Origin: Hofstenia miamia
Lineage: Eukaryota; Xenacoelomorpha; Acoela
DNA length: 64,000 bases
Direction of reading: 5' to 3'
NCBI GenBank assembly: GCA_004352715.1
Contig: SCFE01000029.1
Location: forward strand, 1,265,230 to 1,329,229
The position numbers and the translations under genes are program-made. Positions 11,680 through 24,370 of this stretch are shown here, piece after piece. The notes beneath the pieces are model-generated. The model was not told the DNA's origin. It was given only the letters and a program-made list of their open reading frames with translations, and did no database searches. The number at the start of each line of letters is the position of its first letter. Within the stretch, counting starts at the first letter, position 1.

Positions 11680-12405
11680 AGATATATTGAATTATGTACA
11701 TTTAAATTTTCAGAATCTAAGCATTAAAAATTTCAAATATAGGGAATTCATTTCAAGCTCTAAAAATGATTTAATTCTCACAGTTTCTGAAATTGGTTAA
11801 AAAATGAAGATCTAGATAGCTCATGGACTGTTAATGAAAGTTATGCACTAATTAGAAGAGATAGAATTTTGAACAAAGCATTAGGAAAATCCAAAGGTGG
11901 AGGTGAATTATTTTTAATCCCAAAGTTATTTAATCCCAAGATATGCAATGATATTAAGAGTAACAACAAATCAAATTTCATAGTTTATGGGTTGAAATTA
12001 ATAATCCAATCAAAAATTAATGTTTTGAATTGCAGTTATTAAATGTTTCCTACTGTCCACATAAGAAGTTCTCTTATTCAACAACTAGAAAACAAATTAT
12101 CACTTGCTTATTCTGAAAATAACAACTTAGTACTTTTCAGGGATTGGAACCTAAATTATTTTAATGCTAATGACCAATGTAAGATGGATCTATTTCTGAA
12201 CACATTTAGTTTAGCATTGGCCAATAAAACATTATCTACTAGAATGACATCATTGAGCAGAACACTAATTGACTACATTATACTAGGTGAGAACAACAAT
12301 CTATATTATGAGTATACTACTTCTGAATGCCCATTCTCTAACCACTGTTTTACATCTATCAAATTTCAAAGGTCTCATTCAGCCCTAAAAAATAACATGA
12401 AATGA
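11680..12405 (+). pseudogene. LINE ORF2 endonuclease (APE-type) remnant
   Basis: Early motifs appear near 11680-11920: a LNFQNLSIKNFKYREF stretch, then ILTVSEI.W where functional copies have TETW, and RRDR...GGGELF. The open frame 12043-12405 contains LVLFRDWNLNYF, where the usual GDWN is mutated to RDWN, then TLIDYIIL and finally CPFSNHCF, where SDH is changed to SNH. These are the metal and catalytic blocks of APE-type LINE endonucleases in the right order. The changed residues and stops show it is inactive. Confidence 0.6.
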
Positions 12406-12929
12406 TTAAAACTTGTGAAAAATGTATTGAAAATAATAATAATTTTAAATTATCCCTCTTATCAGAAAATTGGTTTCCTGTATATTCTGCATCAAATTTA
12501 AATGAAATGCTGGAAAGCTTTTCAAAATTTTTCAATTTTATCTTAACAGATTTTGCCCTGAAAAGAAAATAAAGGTCAAATCCAGTACAAACTCCAAAGC
12601 AAACAATACTTTTTCAAATAAACCTTGGATAACTGACACTTGCAAAGCATTGATTAGTGAAAAGAATAAAACATATAAAAATTTTATGATTTCCTGAGCC
12701 AGCAAAAATTTTGCTGCATACAAAAAGGCTAGAAATGCATTGAATATTGAATCTTGTAAGGCATTCAACAAATTCATTAAGAATGAATATGCATGCTTTC
12801 CAAGTTAACATTCAAAATAGAAGTTAATACAAGAATCACAAAGTATAAGCAATCAAAATCAAACTCAATTGATGTGATAAAAGATCAGAAAGGATAGACA
12901 ATTTAGAAATATCAAATTAATTAAATAAG

Positions 12930-13800
12930 ACTTTTGTTAATCTAGGAAAATACAAAGGCCCCCTCATTAAGTATGAAAATATTTCAAGCAAAATTTTTAG
13001 ACTGAAATTTTCCTTCTGCTTCTCAACTAGTTGTGAAATTATTAAGTCAATCAATAAGCTTAAGACTAAAAAATCAAGTGGTTAACTCAAGCATTCCCTC
13101 ATGGACCCTTAAAATTTCTGCAGACATCATTGCAAATCCTTTAAATTTTATCTTTAATGAATGCATAAAATTTAATTACCTCCCAAATAATTTAAAACTT
13201 ACTCACATTACTCCTATTTTTAAGAAAAATCATCCATCAATTGCCACTAATTATCAGCCAATCTGCTGATGACACTTGCATTTTCTGCAATAATTCATCA
13301 ATGCACCTACCAGTGGAATCTATAGAATTGAATTGTAACAAATTTTCAAAATACTTTTGTATGCACAAGTTGAATATTAATGAAGCTAAAACAGAATTTT
13401 GTATTTTGCAGCTGAATAAAAGCAATTACAATGTTTCTGCAGTGACTTTAAATGTAAATAATATTAATGTTCCTATTGTGGACACTTTCAAGTACCTAGG
13501 AGTAACTATTGACTCAAAGCTAAAATTCAACTCTCACATCAATTTAATAGTTAGAAAATTAGCTATGGGTATAAGAAGTATGACCACCTTGTACAATAAT
13601 TCAATTCTTCCGTGCTTTCATCATAAGTCACCTTAATTATGCAAATATTTTATTTACTGACCTAAGTGAAGTGCTTTATAAAAAACGTGGTATTCAATCA
13701 CAATGGGCATTAAATACCACAATAAAAACTCATCAAAAACCAAACAGTACATTTCTAGGTCAATTATTTTTTCAAAACAACTGGTTATATTGAATACCCT
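12930..13800 (+). pseudogene. LINE ORF2 reverse transcriptase with internal deletion
   Basis: The part 13033-13269 gives SIPSWTLKISADIIANPLNF and LTHITPIFKKNHPSIATNYQ, i.e. RT blocks 1-2. It then jumps directly (13241 onward, another frame) to SADDTCIFCNNSS, the YADD catalytic block with Y replaced by S, followed by LNINEAKTEFCIL and TFKYLGVTIDSKLKFNSHI. The fingers-palm region normally found between these blocks (the AFDxxxH and QGSxLGPLLF segments) is absent, so the copy has a clean internal deletion. Confidence 0.7.
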
Positions 13801-13840
13801 TCTAACAATCTTCAAGCTAATCAAAAACCTACCACCTTAT

Positions 13841-14408
13841 TGTAGAATCACAGGGGAGCTCTGGCTACTCTAGTGGTACTGAGAAACTCAAGAGTTAAGA
13901 TCAAAGGTTGCAAAGGCTACCATTGTAGAGAGCAACCCACATTCCAGCAGAAGAAAGAAGCATTGGTGGTTCACTGATTTACTCAAGAAAAACAGAAATC
14001 CTCCATAGAGAACAGACTTCCAGCAGTGACCAATTCACACAGCATCATGCCAAAGCCATATCCATGAAGCCATCCTTACTCTCCAAGGTGCTAATTGTGT
14101 GTCTCAAGTATTAATTTCTAGCTCAATAAACAATTTATCTCAGAGTTCTATTATTTCAGCTCATGTAAATAAATAATAAACAAAAGGCCCATAATTGCTG
14201 TGCATTCATGTTCACCAACAGCATAGTATATTTGCAGTGTGTTAATATTATGTGCTTGTATGAAATGAGACAATCTAATTAAATGTTCTTACTTCCTACA
14301 CTTAGTCATAGCTGTAACCTAAAGCAACCATGATTTGGGCTGTCACCATCAAGGAGCTATTTATTGCCCCAGGCACAGTGCAGTTTCCTCCCAAATTGTC
14401 GCCACATC
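13841..14408. other. Unassigned; LTR-like left border
   Basis: Sequence from 13841 starts TGTAGAATCACAGGGG, the same kind of start seen in the window's LTRs, and carries AATAAA-like signals near 14125 and 14170. A second copy or right border was not found, so a solo LTR is only a possibility. A hairpin word GGAGCTATTTATTGCCCC at about 14353-14370 resembles the array at 18212-18330. Confidence 0.25.
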
Positions 14409-14830
14409 TTAAGCAGAAATTATCAGATTAAAATTCATTAAGAAACCTAAAGGGGGTTAGCATATAAATACATCAGGGAAGACCAAACATGTCTGTTGTA
14501 AGATGAATTATATTGTGTGTTCACTACAAGTTCCTCAAGTATTTATTACAGCTTTGTAAATTATTACCTGCTTAATGTTTACAACTTGCACACAAGTTCC
14601 TCACAAAATTAAGTGAGCAATTACACATAGGTTTGATTTGAGGGGACAAATAATAAATTGTTTGAATTAACTGCACTTGAAAATATACAAATTGATTTAA
14701 AGGAAATTGATATAAATTGATAGCATCAAATCACAAAGAATTGCATCACTATGATGTAAGTCTAATTTTCAGAGTGCCAAAATAATCAAAGAATAGAATC
14801 AAAAAAATAGTGGCCTCAAGTGACTCTACA
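14409..14830 (-). repeat. Direct repeat A1, probable 3' LTR of older gypsy copy
   Basis: This 422-bp segment is repeated in the same orientation at 23949-24370 with few differences and exactly the same length. Read on the minus strand it starts TGTAGAGTCACT, directly after a purine-rich AATGGGGGGCA (14831-14843), which is a good polypurine tract. The opposite border starts TTAAGCAG on the plus strand, lacks the usual TG and has no tRNA primer site, so that end may be truncated in both copies. Confidence 0.7.
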
Positions 14831-14849
14831 TGCCCCCCATTGCATGGTT

Positions 14850-17800
14850 AAGTTTGCAGTAGGAGTTGGACCATGAGACCTGATAGCAGTTTCTGTGTTT
14901 CCTCCACCATCTTGACTGCTAAATCATTGTCCCAGGACAAACCTTCAGCATATCTGGGTCACCAGGTAATTTGCATTATTGTTTCTCTCTGTGTGACTGC
15001 TTTGTTCCATAAGCAGAAGGACATGATCTCGGGTAGTTGGGAGCTAATCACGCAGTTTCTTCACAGGTTGTTTAGTCTCCATGTAAAGGTATCATAGAAG
15101 CATTTGTAGATTTGAAGGCCCTTCAGTGCAATCAAGAGCATCATGAGTGCATCTGTGTCAGATGTATGGGCATCTTCAGCAAAGATCTGAGTGTTTGGGT
15201 AGAAATGGGTGAAGACTCCTCTTAGTGACCCCATGTGAGTAGCATGATCCACCAATAAAGAGCAATACTCATTGACCTGCTGAAGTGTCATCTCTTCAGG
15301 ATTGGTGACCTCAGCCTGCAGCATAGTGATGATTTCAATCTGCTTGGTGACATCATAGTAACAAGTTAGGGTTTCAACATTGTTTGTCCATATGAGGTCA
15401 TTTGACACTTGAAACAGAATAAGGACCTGTGGATCTAATGTTGCAATCTTGTTGTGAATCTTTTGTAGTTGGGTGGAGATTGGTTGCCCTTTATTAAAGA
15501 TATCCTCAATGGTTAACTTCCTTCAATTAAAGCTTTCCTAGTTTCCTGGTATTCCAGTGTCTGCATGGCTTTGGAGATCTCAGCAGCAGTGGACATACAA
15601 TAAATCGAAATTAGTAAGCTATCTGTAGTCAGTGTTGTTTTATTTATTTCATTTTTGTTATTATTCATTTTTTTGTACATAGTAGTTAATGATGCTATTC
15701 ATTTGAAATATCAGTAAAATATTGTTAAAAAATTCAAATAAATATAGATTATCTTATCTTATCTTATCATAGTTAACCTTGTTGGAGAGATGGGCTGATA
15801 CCTTCTCACTTTGTTTCTTGACATGCCAGGACAGTAGGATTAACAGAGTCATTATGCAGGGTGGAGTTATGCAAAGCAGATTGTTCTTTTCAGCATTGGT
15901 CTTGATTTGGTCAAACTTGACCTTCTTCCTCAATGTAGCAGTTCCAATCATGATGGAATAGTTGATCTTAGCTTCCTGGATGGCATCCCAAAATGTACTG
16001 TGGAGTCCCAGTTTGTGGAGTTTAGTTTATCAACTTAAGCATTGGAGATTTTGAGTCAAGATGTGGTGCACTCTACATCCAAGGCTATTTGTTGCCCAGG
16101 CAATTGTAAACACCAGTTCCTCTTTCATGAATATTTTTGTGAGGCACCACTTCATGAGACCTAAGATATCATTGTCTCTGTTACTCTCAATAATGTGGTT
16201 GATGATAGAGAGTTTCTCTGCAAACTTGTCTGGGTGGTGCTTGATTGTCAAGATGCACTTGTCTTCTGTGATAAACCAGGCAGAAATAAGCATTTGAGAG
16301 CTGGTGACATCTGAAAACTTCTGTAGGTTGACTGCCTCAATGAGGGTTTTAGTGCTAGGAGACACTTTGATTGCAGAAGAGGAAAGTAACTCTTCTTCTC
16401 AATAGAACTGTTTGGACAAGCACATCATTTGTGCAATGACTTTGATGGGGATGACTTCACCATCCTTTGCAGCTTGCCTATGTGTCTCACCAACTTGGTT
16501 ATAACTGCATTCAGGGTAGTTCATCTTTTCCAAGTTGAACAAAATCTCAGTCTTTGTGTGAATGTTGTAATGGCTTACCAGTTCTAGGAACTGTTGTGTT
16601 GATCCAGGCTCTCAGTGAATCAAGCAGCTCATGCACAGTGGTGCATATTTAGATGACAGTGAAGGAAACTTAGTTTTGGCAGTGGCTCCCCAGACATATT
16701 TTCTCAGCATCTTGGAGGAAATGTTGAAATTGGCAAAGGCAAGGCTGAGATTGTTGACAATCATTTGGGGTGGGAGGCACCCTAGCAGACTACTTGCACC
16801 AATGAGTCTGGCATAGAACTTTTCAAAACACTCCATAGCTTTCTTAGTCTTCCCAGGGGATGATAGCAAGGAGCATGCATGTAGGAGCCAATTTTTCACT
16901 TTCCAAGATGCCAGGCAGATAGCTATCTTGTGTTTGCACTTCCTGGCTAAATGCTCTCAGGTATTGTGATCAAGAGGTAGTTGGAGGTGAGGATCTTGTG
17001 TTAGAAAGATGGCTAGGATCCAAATGGCTCTGTGAGACTGAATTGGTGGCACAAATCTTCTCATTGTAAACAACTTCTAAGCCTAGTTCTGCTGGTCTTG
17101 GGATGTATATGAGATATGCAACTCCATTAGGAGTTTCTCAACTAATCAACTGTACTGTGAGGTCAGGCTAGAAATGTTGATAGTGTGCCAAACAGACTCA
17201 GGGTTCTTGTTGGCTTTAAGATTCATCCAGACCTTGTTAATCTCAATGAAAGTGGTGGGAGAATGCAAAGCTAATATGTAGGTCAGTGACTAAAGTGAGG
17301 CCATGTCAGTTGATGTTTATAGACTCAAGGTTCTGAGAGTACACCATTGCATCAATTATGAGCCTCATGTTGACTGCCAGGCAGTGAGTTGTGATCTTCT
17401 TGCAGAGTAGGAGATCTGTGTAAAGGAACTTCATTATTGAAAAGATGTTTGACTGGTACATGCAAGTAGGGCGGTAATAGTTAGTGTATAAGATGGTGAA
17501 GTTCTATATCCTAAAGTGGAGGCTTTCAACTTGCTTGGGTATGTTGTCTTTGTACTCCTCCTTCAGAAACATGACTAGGCAGATGTGTTCAACTTTAGCA
17601 AGTCTGTAGGCAATCTCAATCTTCTCCATAATCTTTGGCTGTTCTATCTCACCAGTGTGGAAGAAGTAGATGATGAGCAGTCTCTTGAAGTCAAGGTTTA
17701 CACACTTGAATTTTTGGAGTTCACTCTTATTAGTTAGGGCTGGCAAAGGTGTGTGAGATTGAAGTCCTTGTTGAACATAGTGTGAACTGTGATCTGCCAA

Positions 17801-18070
17801 TAGGGCCTTTTGAGTCCACCATGCATCTTATAGTTGTTGCAGATGATTGTATTGACCTTGGGTCTGTGCTCAGCATCAATAACAAATGGGATTATGTCCA
17901 CTGAACAGGGGAGAGACCTGGTGTTGAAGGTCCACTGTAACTTGTTCTTTGTTTCTTCCAACAGATTGTCACAACCAGACAGAGTATTCACAGCCTTAGG
18001 AGTAGCAATAAAGTATGAGTTTAAAATCTCATCTCCCACCTTAGAAGTCTTTCTTTGTCTCTCCATCATC
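14850..18070 (-). pseudogene. Older copy of the gypsy-linked accessory gene
   Basis: Broken frames along this span align in order with the accessory region of the young element. 17734-18069 (GDEILNSYF, IIPFVIDAEHRP, TIICNNY) matches ELLHPYF, VLPFTIDSYKR, TLLFYEH. 17504-17800 gives LTNKSELQKFKCVNLDFKRL against LTNLHKLRQIELLNIDYNSL. 16612-16899 gives KNWLL and RKYVWGAT against KNWLL and RKYMWGAT. 15754-15951 gives NNLLCITPP against ENYLCTPP. 15061-15500 gives DIFNKGQPISTQL, SNDLIWTNN and YYDVTKQIEI against DLLRNGKPIHKQL, GMDVLWANL and FYDVAY-stop-TEI. The end near 14875-14940 gives LSWDNDLAVKMVEE. Matches are far from identical yet collinear over about 1000 codons. It follows pol and precedes the probable 3' LTR, the same position as in the young element. 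Function unknown. Confidence 0.8.
15600..15776 (+). mobile_element. Short LINE 3' tail inserted in the accessory remnant
   Basis: An AT-rich segment ending in three TATCTTATCT-type repeats (about 15745-15772) interrupts the alignment of the accessory remnant between its NNLLCITPP block and its DIFNKGQP block. Short tandem tails like this are typical of CR1/L2-type LINE insertions. Its left border is approximate. Confidence 0.4.
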
Positions 18071-18199
18071 CTTGTTGATCTAACACTAGTGGATGCATGT
18101 CACAAAGGACCAGCACTAGATGGGGTTTTTGAGTCACTTTAGGATGGTTGGGTATTATCACTAATGTTAGTGAAGGGTACTCTTAACATACTTGACTCC

Positions 18200-18345
18200 T
18201 CAGGTTTCTGAGGGGCTATTTTTCGCCCCAAGTAGTCATCTGAGGTCCACTCCCAAGGGGCTATTTGTCACCCCAAGTTGTTGCAGGAAAGATCATGCTC
18301 CTGAGGAGCTATTTGTTGCCCAAAGTAGTGGTAATGTCTGCTTTA
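18200..18345. repeat. Array of three GC-rich hairpin units
   Basis: Three imperfect units start at 18212, 18257 and 18304 (spacing 45 and 47). Each is built on GGGGCTATTTTTCGCCCC or a variant, so each can fold with a 4-5-bp G/C stem. A fourth similar word lies at 14353-14370. The array sits between the end of pol and the start of the accessory remnant. Confidence 0.6.
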
Positions 18346-18699
18346 ACAGTCCTCTGCATGCGTCCTCTCTCTCTTTGGGGATGTGCTCTTGTCTACTTGG
18401 TATGGGGATCATCTCACTTCCTCTCTTCACCTTGTGGGTTAGGTCTTTGCTGCACTTGTTTTCTTTGTGGGTGGTTGATTTTCTGTTCTTTTTATCTATT
18501 CAACTTGGTTGCTAAACATAGATATTAAATTAAGTTACCAATCCTGGGTATTTAAATGGTCTAAATACTCTTGGTCCCTAACTCTATGTCTAGGCAAATC
18601 ACAAGTAGCAGTAATGTTGCTACTATTACTGAGGTTACTATAGTTACTACTGTACTTGACATTGGTGAGGTTGTCTTTTGGTGAAGCTATCATATGTCT

Positions 18700-21600
18700 C
18701 AAATTCATTTACTCTGTTGTCAACAAGTGAAAATTCACTATTTGGGTCAATGACAACATTATCAATATCTTTGACAGTTCTGTTGAGTCATTGAAAGTGG
18801 GTGACTCTCCCATTATTTAATAAATACTTGTGGTCGTCTAACACCTTCATTATAGTAAATGACCTTGCCAATTAGTGGCAAGCTTTTGCACCTGATTGGC
18901 ATTGGTGATTTGGTGAGGAAAGTAGGCAAAGACTTTGTTGCCCAGCTTGTGAGGCTCACCATACAACTTGTGATTAAAGTTCTGCTGTTGGTGCATAACA
19001 GATTGATTTGTGTTCCCACAGATAGTAAGATGCACTTCACACAGTTTGTGCAACATATGATCCACAAAATTTTACAAAGTAGGTTAGTTATAATCAGGAA
19101 ACATAATAGAAAGAGGCATACTCTTCCTTGTGACCAAACACTGCTTTAAAATGGCTGACTTTTGTGGTAGAATGCACTGCAGTATTGTAAAAATATTCCA
19201 CTGCCTCAATAACTTGCTTCCAATTTTAAGCCACTGCTCAGGCAAGGGTGACTCAGATTAATTTGATGACTGTATGGTTAAGTCTCTCCACAACACCATT
19301 TGACTGCAGGTGGTAGGCCATAATGAATTTGTGAAGGATCTTGAGTTCTTTCATTAGGGTCTCCATGAGATGGTTGTCAAATTGGGGACTGTGATCAGAG
19401 ATCAGGTGTCCATCAGCCCAAGCTTGAGGATTCACTCCTTTACAACTTTTTCTCCAATGACCTTGGCAGTGGTACTGTTGAGGGGGATGAGTTAGTGTAC
19501 TTGGTGAAGTGGTCAATGAGCATTAAAATGTACTGGTATCCCTTGTCATCACAGAAGAGCTTCTCAATATCCATATGGACTACCTCATTGGTACATTCAG
19601 CAGCTTAGCTGTGCAGCTCAGATTGCTGTTCCAGAAAATGTCAGGCTCCTTGCAGCAGGCAAGTGGTACACTTTTTGATTACATCCTGCAGAGCAGCTCT
19701 GATGTTGATCATGATGTACCTTGCATTGAAAGTGTGCTCTGTCTTAATAATGCCAAGATGGCCTTTCTCATGGATCTTCTGAACTAAGTCCCCCCACAAA
19801 TACTCAGAACTGCTAACCTGCTGCCAGCATCTGTTTACTTCCAATTGTACCTCCAGAAGTAATGATTAGCAACTGGGCTGAGAATGTAATTGGCATTCTT
19901 TAGCTTTGCAAGAATTTTGCTTAACACTTCATTGGGTTGCTGATGTTGGAGGATTTCTGCTTCAGTAATCTCTTCTTTCATGAGGATCAGAAGAATAGCA
20001 TTTCTATGGCTGTCTGTGCTAATCTCAGGAAGGCACTTGTATTCAATGAGTGGAATAAATCTGAAAGGCATCTTCTCTCCTGGTAGTTTTCTAGGATTAC
20101 ACTCATAACTGGGGAGAGCAGTCCAGTAATCCACATTGATGTGAAGTCTCCCCAGGCAGTGCTGTATCATGAAATTAAAATCATTCAAATATTTGATCCA
20201 ATGGGTGACTATGTTGGACTTGTCCCCAAAGAATTTCTTTAACCAGGCTAGCACCTCAGACTTTGTGGCACCATAGTTCTGCTCAGCATTTCTAAGTTTT
20301 CAGCTAAAGTACTGGATAGGCATTTGATCCCATTAATGACTTGGCTAAGGACTCTGCTAATTGTGACTAAAAGCTGGCATCACAGTCAACAATAAAACCT
20401 TTTGAATAGTCTGGTAGATTTAGGCTGGGAATTTTCCTTAGCTCTAGTTTAATGGCATCAAGCTCCTCTTGCTCTGCCCATATCCACTTGAACTCCACAC
20501 TGAGCCATAGAAGATTAGAAATATGTTTAGTTTTGTTTGCCAGTTCTGAAATGAAGGTGCCATAATAATTCAAAAAACCCATAAAGCATTGCACATCCTT
20601 ATGAGATTGTGGAGTTTAGATCTTTTCCAAATGATTGTTTGCAATCTTTTTCATAGAAATATGACCTGGTTCAATAACTCTTCCAAGAAAGGTGACACGT
20701 GGCTGGAGAAGAGAGCACTTGTTCCAATTAACATGGAGGCCAAATTCTTGTAATATACTGAGAGTTCTTCTAAGCCTTTCCAGATGGTCAGGAAAGGTAT
20801 TCCCAGTGACAAGGATGTCATCTATATAGGCAGTGATACCTGTTTCTAACATGTTGGTGCCATTCCTAAGCACATGGGTAATGTATCATTGGAAAGTCAC
20901 TGGTGCATTGCAGAGCCCAAAAGCCATGTACTTTCACTCAAAGATGCTGTACAGAGTGATAAAGGCAGTTTTCAGAATATTGGCAGACTTCATAGGCACC
21001 TGCCAATATGCCTATATAAATTGAGGCAAGTGAACAGCTTGTATTGACTGGCATCATATAAAAGATCTTCAATGCAAGGAAGCAGATACACATCCTTTAC
21101 TGTGACATCATTTAGCTTCCAAAAATCCATACAGAGGCAGTACTTGTTGCCCTGCTTAATGAAAATGGTAGGTGCTGCATAAGGACTGTTACTGCCCTGA
21201 ATTATTCTGCTTTCTATAAGATCACTGAGGATTTTTTTGTATTCTTCCTGGAGGTTTTCTGGCACCCTCCTGACTAGTAGGCAAATGGGGCAATCATGTT
21301 TGGTTACAATTTCATGCTGTTCACCAACAGCCTGGCCAATGCTGATCAAGCCATAATTAAACACTTCATGGTGTTGTTGAAGCAAGTGAGAGAGTGACTC
21401 ACATTCTTGAGGACTGAGATGGGGGTGTGTCCTCTCAATGACAGGAGGAATCCAGATGATATCACTTGGCTCCACTAAGTCATGTATAGCCATTAGGATG
21501 GGTAGACAAGTGGAAGCTTTCAATTCCAAGCAAACTGGAGTCACAATGATTATCAACTTAGCAGGGTCTATCTTGACCCATGAAGTAGAGTTATTCAGCA

Positions 21601-21745
21601 CAGTAATATAAGTCTTTCCTTTTGAGATGTGGCAGAGATCTGGAGAGAAGTTAACTCCAGTGAAACACTTCCCCTTATACCTGGAAACCATGACATCACC
21701 TACATATAGGGAGTTGGTGGATTGGATATATTCAAGCCACCATGT
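18700..21745 (-). pseudogene. Older gypsy pol remnant (RT, RNase H, integrase)
   Basis: From high to low coordinates the minus strand shows the following. A protease-RT linker and RT N terminus lie at 20990-21691 (FNYGLISIGQAVGEQHEI, RRVPENLQEEYKKIL, SNSPYAAPTIFIKQGNK, KLNDVTVKDV). The RT core has an intact YIDD box at 20616-20873. RNase H is at 20367-20594 (GFIVDCDASF) and 19835-20254. The integrase zinc module is at 19641-19844 (HEKGHLG...CTTC). The integrase core is at 19253-19516 (ISDHSPQFD and NGVVERLN) and the C-terminal domain at 18700-19067. It is the same lineage as the young element but heavily diverged and split by frameshifts. The protease active site and gag are absent: similarity stops near 21745. 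Confidence 0.85.
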
Positions 21746-23948
21746 AAAGAGATATAAATTTAATAATTACTAGAGAATGCAGGTGTGCATCTGATCATTA
21801 TAACTAGTAACACGTCAATAATTTGTTAGCCTAACAAAAAAATCTGTTTAGATGTTAACCACTCATTGCAAAAAGGAAACTTTGTGGAAAATTTTTAGCA
21901 GTGGAATTATATATTTAATGAAAAAATCAGCAAAATTCTCAAGTGAAACAAAAACATTATTCAATTTTTACATGGATTGTGTGGTAATTTATTTGACAAC
22001 ATAAATCTTATTATAATTTCAATAACAAATATCATACTAATTTTGTTCAATTATGGAAATATGCTAGGATTTTATGGAAAGATATATCCAAACACAACAG
22101 CCAATGTATACTATGAACGTGAGATATACAGTGGAAATCATCTTTTAATGGTACAAATCAATATTTTAGAACCTCAATTTGTTGGACACACACTACTACC
22201 CATATTGGATAAATTTCCTTGATTCTGAGATATCCTGTAAAACAAAGCACCATCATGAAAAAACGAAATCCAATGTATAAACCTGTGTCATGATCATATA
22301 TCAATGGAATAAATGTAAAGTTTGTAGCATTTGTGTAAACTCTATACATTTGTGTTTTTAATTAAATAAATCTACTGATATTATTTTTCCGAGTTGCAAA
22401 ATGTAATGCATAGTTCAGTTTTTACAGAGATTGAGTCAAGGATGGTTGAATTTCTCCACTGTGGGTAAGTTATTTTTACAATTAAATAATACAATTAAGG
22501 GAAAAATGATTTCTTGTACATGTTTAATATCAATAAAAATTTCATGGCGAGACTTAATTTGCAGGATGAAAACACTACATATATTATCAATGCAATGTGT
22601 AAAGAAACTAATTCACAAGGTGGAAAAACAATAGCAAAAACTGTAAGAGAGAATTTCTTCTTTCATAGCATTAAAACGCCAACTCCTTCACAACTGGTAA
22701 CAAGTAGTTTGATGTTGGGAAAGAATATGTATTGACATTATTGTGATAAATTCATCTTTCCATTGTCAGATGCTTTTTTAACATTAATTGGTTTTTGGTC
22801 AAATGCTATAATTCAAATCTCTCAGCAAAGAAATGAATTGCAGGAAAAATAAATTAAAAAAATAATTAGCTTGAAAAAATAAATTTACCAAGAAATTTAC
22901 AATAAATAATTAGTGAAATAGAATTAATTTTTAAAATAGTGTTGATGTTTACAAAATTTCTTTGTTCTTTGTTCTATTTTACTTGACATGTTGTAGTAAT
23001 TGTGGTTTCAGTTTTTAATGATGTATGCATAATTTAAAGCATTTTTTTCACCCCAATTAAAGATGTTTTCATTTTAAAAGATTTTGTTTATCAAATAATC
23101 ATCTTGACATACAGGAGATTGAAGGCGGTAATAGTTTTCAGAGTAGTGAATTCGAGTGGATTTTTCATTATAAATCTTAAAAGATCAAATTAACTAACTT
23201 TGTTTGCCAATTTACAATCATTTGCACATTTTAAAATGGGGATGTATCATGGAATAACAAATGTGTCATCATATTTACTCATTAAAGTTACAAAGCAGAA
23301 AACCATAGTGATGTATGTAGCTATGTAAAAGTCAATGAAATAAGGTGAAAACGTGAAAAACATGCAGTTGGTTGTTTATCAATCATGACGCCTTGTTTGA
23401 AATCTGGCGTGTTTTTCAAGTTGTGTGAAATGTTTACAACAGCATTTACTATATTAAAGAACTATTCATTTGTTGGATGAGGAAATATATATTATTGCGG
23501 TATGTCAATCAATGGAAAATTTTGACTGTCTCCCTCATCATATCCAAATGCATTCAACTGGTACAAACGCAATTTCATAACACTGGCTTTACAGAAGGAA
23601 ACCTTACAAATGAGTAAATGATTACTTTACTGAATCTCTTAATTTGTTGTGTAGAAATGAAACAGTGTTTTGCATGTACAAGTAATTTTGGATGGGCGAA
23701 CTAATGTATTACTATTAAGGATACATCAGAAAAAGTTTATATCACTCCACTATTCTCTTTGTTCCAATTTCATGTCATCTGGTTGAATAAAATGAATCAA
23801 TGATTTGAAGTTGGTTTTAACATTGTAGTTAAGCTGGATAACCTTTTCCAAAAAAGAACTCAGTACGTATTTTTTATTTGTTTATTTGGTTAAAACTCTG
23901 ATAAAATATTTTCACTTCCCAGCATGATCATTTTTTGGAATAAACGAA
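21746..23948 (+). other. Non-gypsy filler between pol remnant and LTR, with two candidate exons
   Basis: Gag would be expected here, but neither strand shows gag-like sequence. On the plus strand 22565-22696 is a splice-bounded open stretch (TTTGCAG before, GTAACA after) of 44 codons with ordinary composition (for example KETNSQGGKTIAKTVRENFF). 23115-23180 is a possible terminal exon (after ATACAG) coding EIEGGNSFQSSEFEWIF and ending in TAA. Both are phase 0 and could be joined. A strong GTAAGT donor at 22465 follows another short candidate that does not fit in phase. I do not recognise the protein. Confidence 0.25.
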
Positions 23949-24370
23949 TTAAGCAGAAATTATCAGATTAAAATCCATTAAGAAACCTAAAGGCGGTTAG
24001 CATATAAATACATCAGGGAAGACCAAACATGTTTGTTGTAAGATGAATTATATTGTGTGTTCACTACAAGTTCCTCAAGTATTTATTACAGCTTTGTAAA
24101 TTATTACCTGCTTAATGTTTACAACTTGCACACAACTTTCCTCACAAAATTAAACAAGCAATTACACATAGGTTTGATTTGAGGGGACAAATAATAAGTT
24201 GTTCAAATTAACTGCACTAAAAATATACATATTGATTTAAAGGAAATTGATATAAAATGATAGCATCAAATCACAAAGCATGGGGTCACTATGATGTAAA
24301 TCTAATTTTCAGTGTGCCAAAATAATCAAAGAATAAAATCAAAAAAATAGAGGCCCTGAGTGACTCTACA
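23949..24370 (-). repeat. Direct repeat A2, probable 5' LTR of older gypsy copy
   Basis: This is the partner of 14409-14830, also 422 bp, ending CTCTACA on the plus strand (TGTAGAG on the minus strand). No primer-binding site follows it on the minus-strand side. Confidence 0.7.

Larger units (their letters stand above)
10234..13840 (+). mobile_element. CR1-like LINE, near full length but decayed
   Basis: On one strand and in the expected order lie an SGNH-hydrolase-like ORF1 (to about 11060), an APE-type endonuclease (about 11680-12405) and a reverse transcriptase (about 12930-13800). Frames are broken many times and the central part of the RT is deleted. The 3' end fades near 13840 where an unrelated TGTAGAATCAC-starting sequence begins. 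The layout matches CR1/L2-type elements whose ORF1 carries an esterase-like domain. Confidence 0.7.

Noticed and set aside
16061-18528. Plus-strand frames of 78-107 codons over the older accessory remnant
   Set aside because: The minus strand aligns with the young element; these are complements of that coding sequence.
22428-22464. 37-nt candidate exon with a strong GTAAGT donor
   Set aside because: Its open frame does not join in phase with the next candidate exon (22565) without giving an early stop, so it is not listed as coding.
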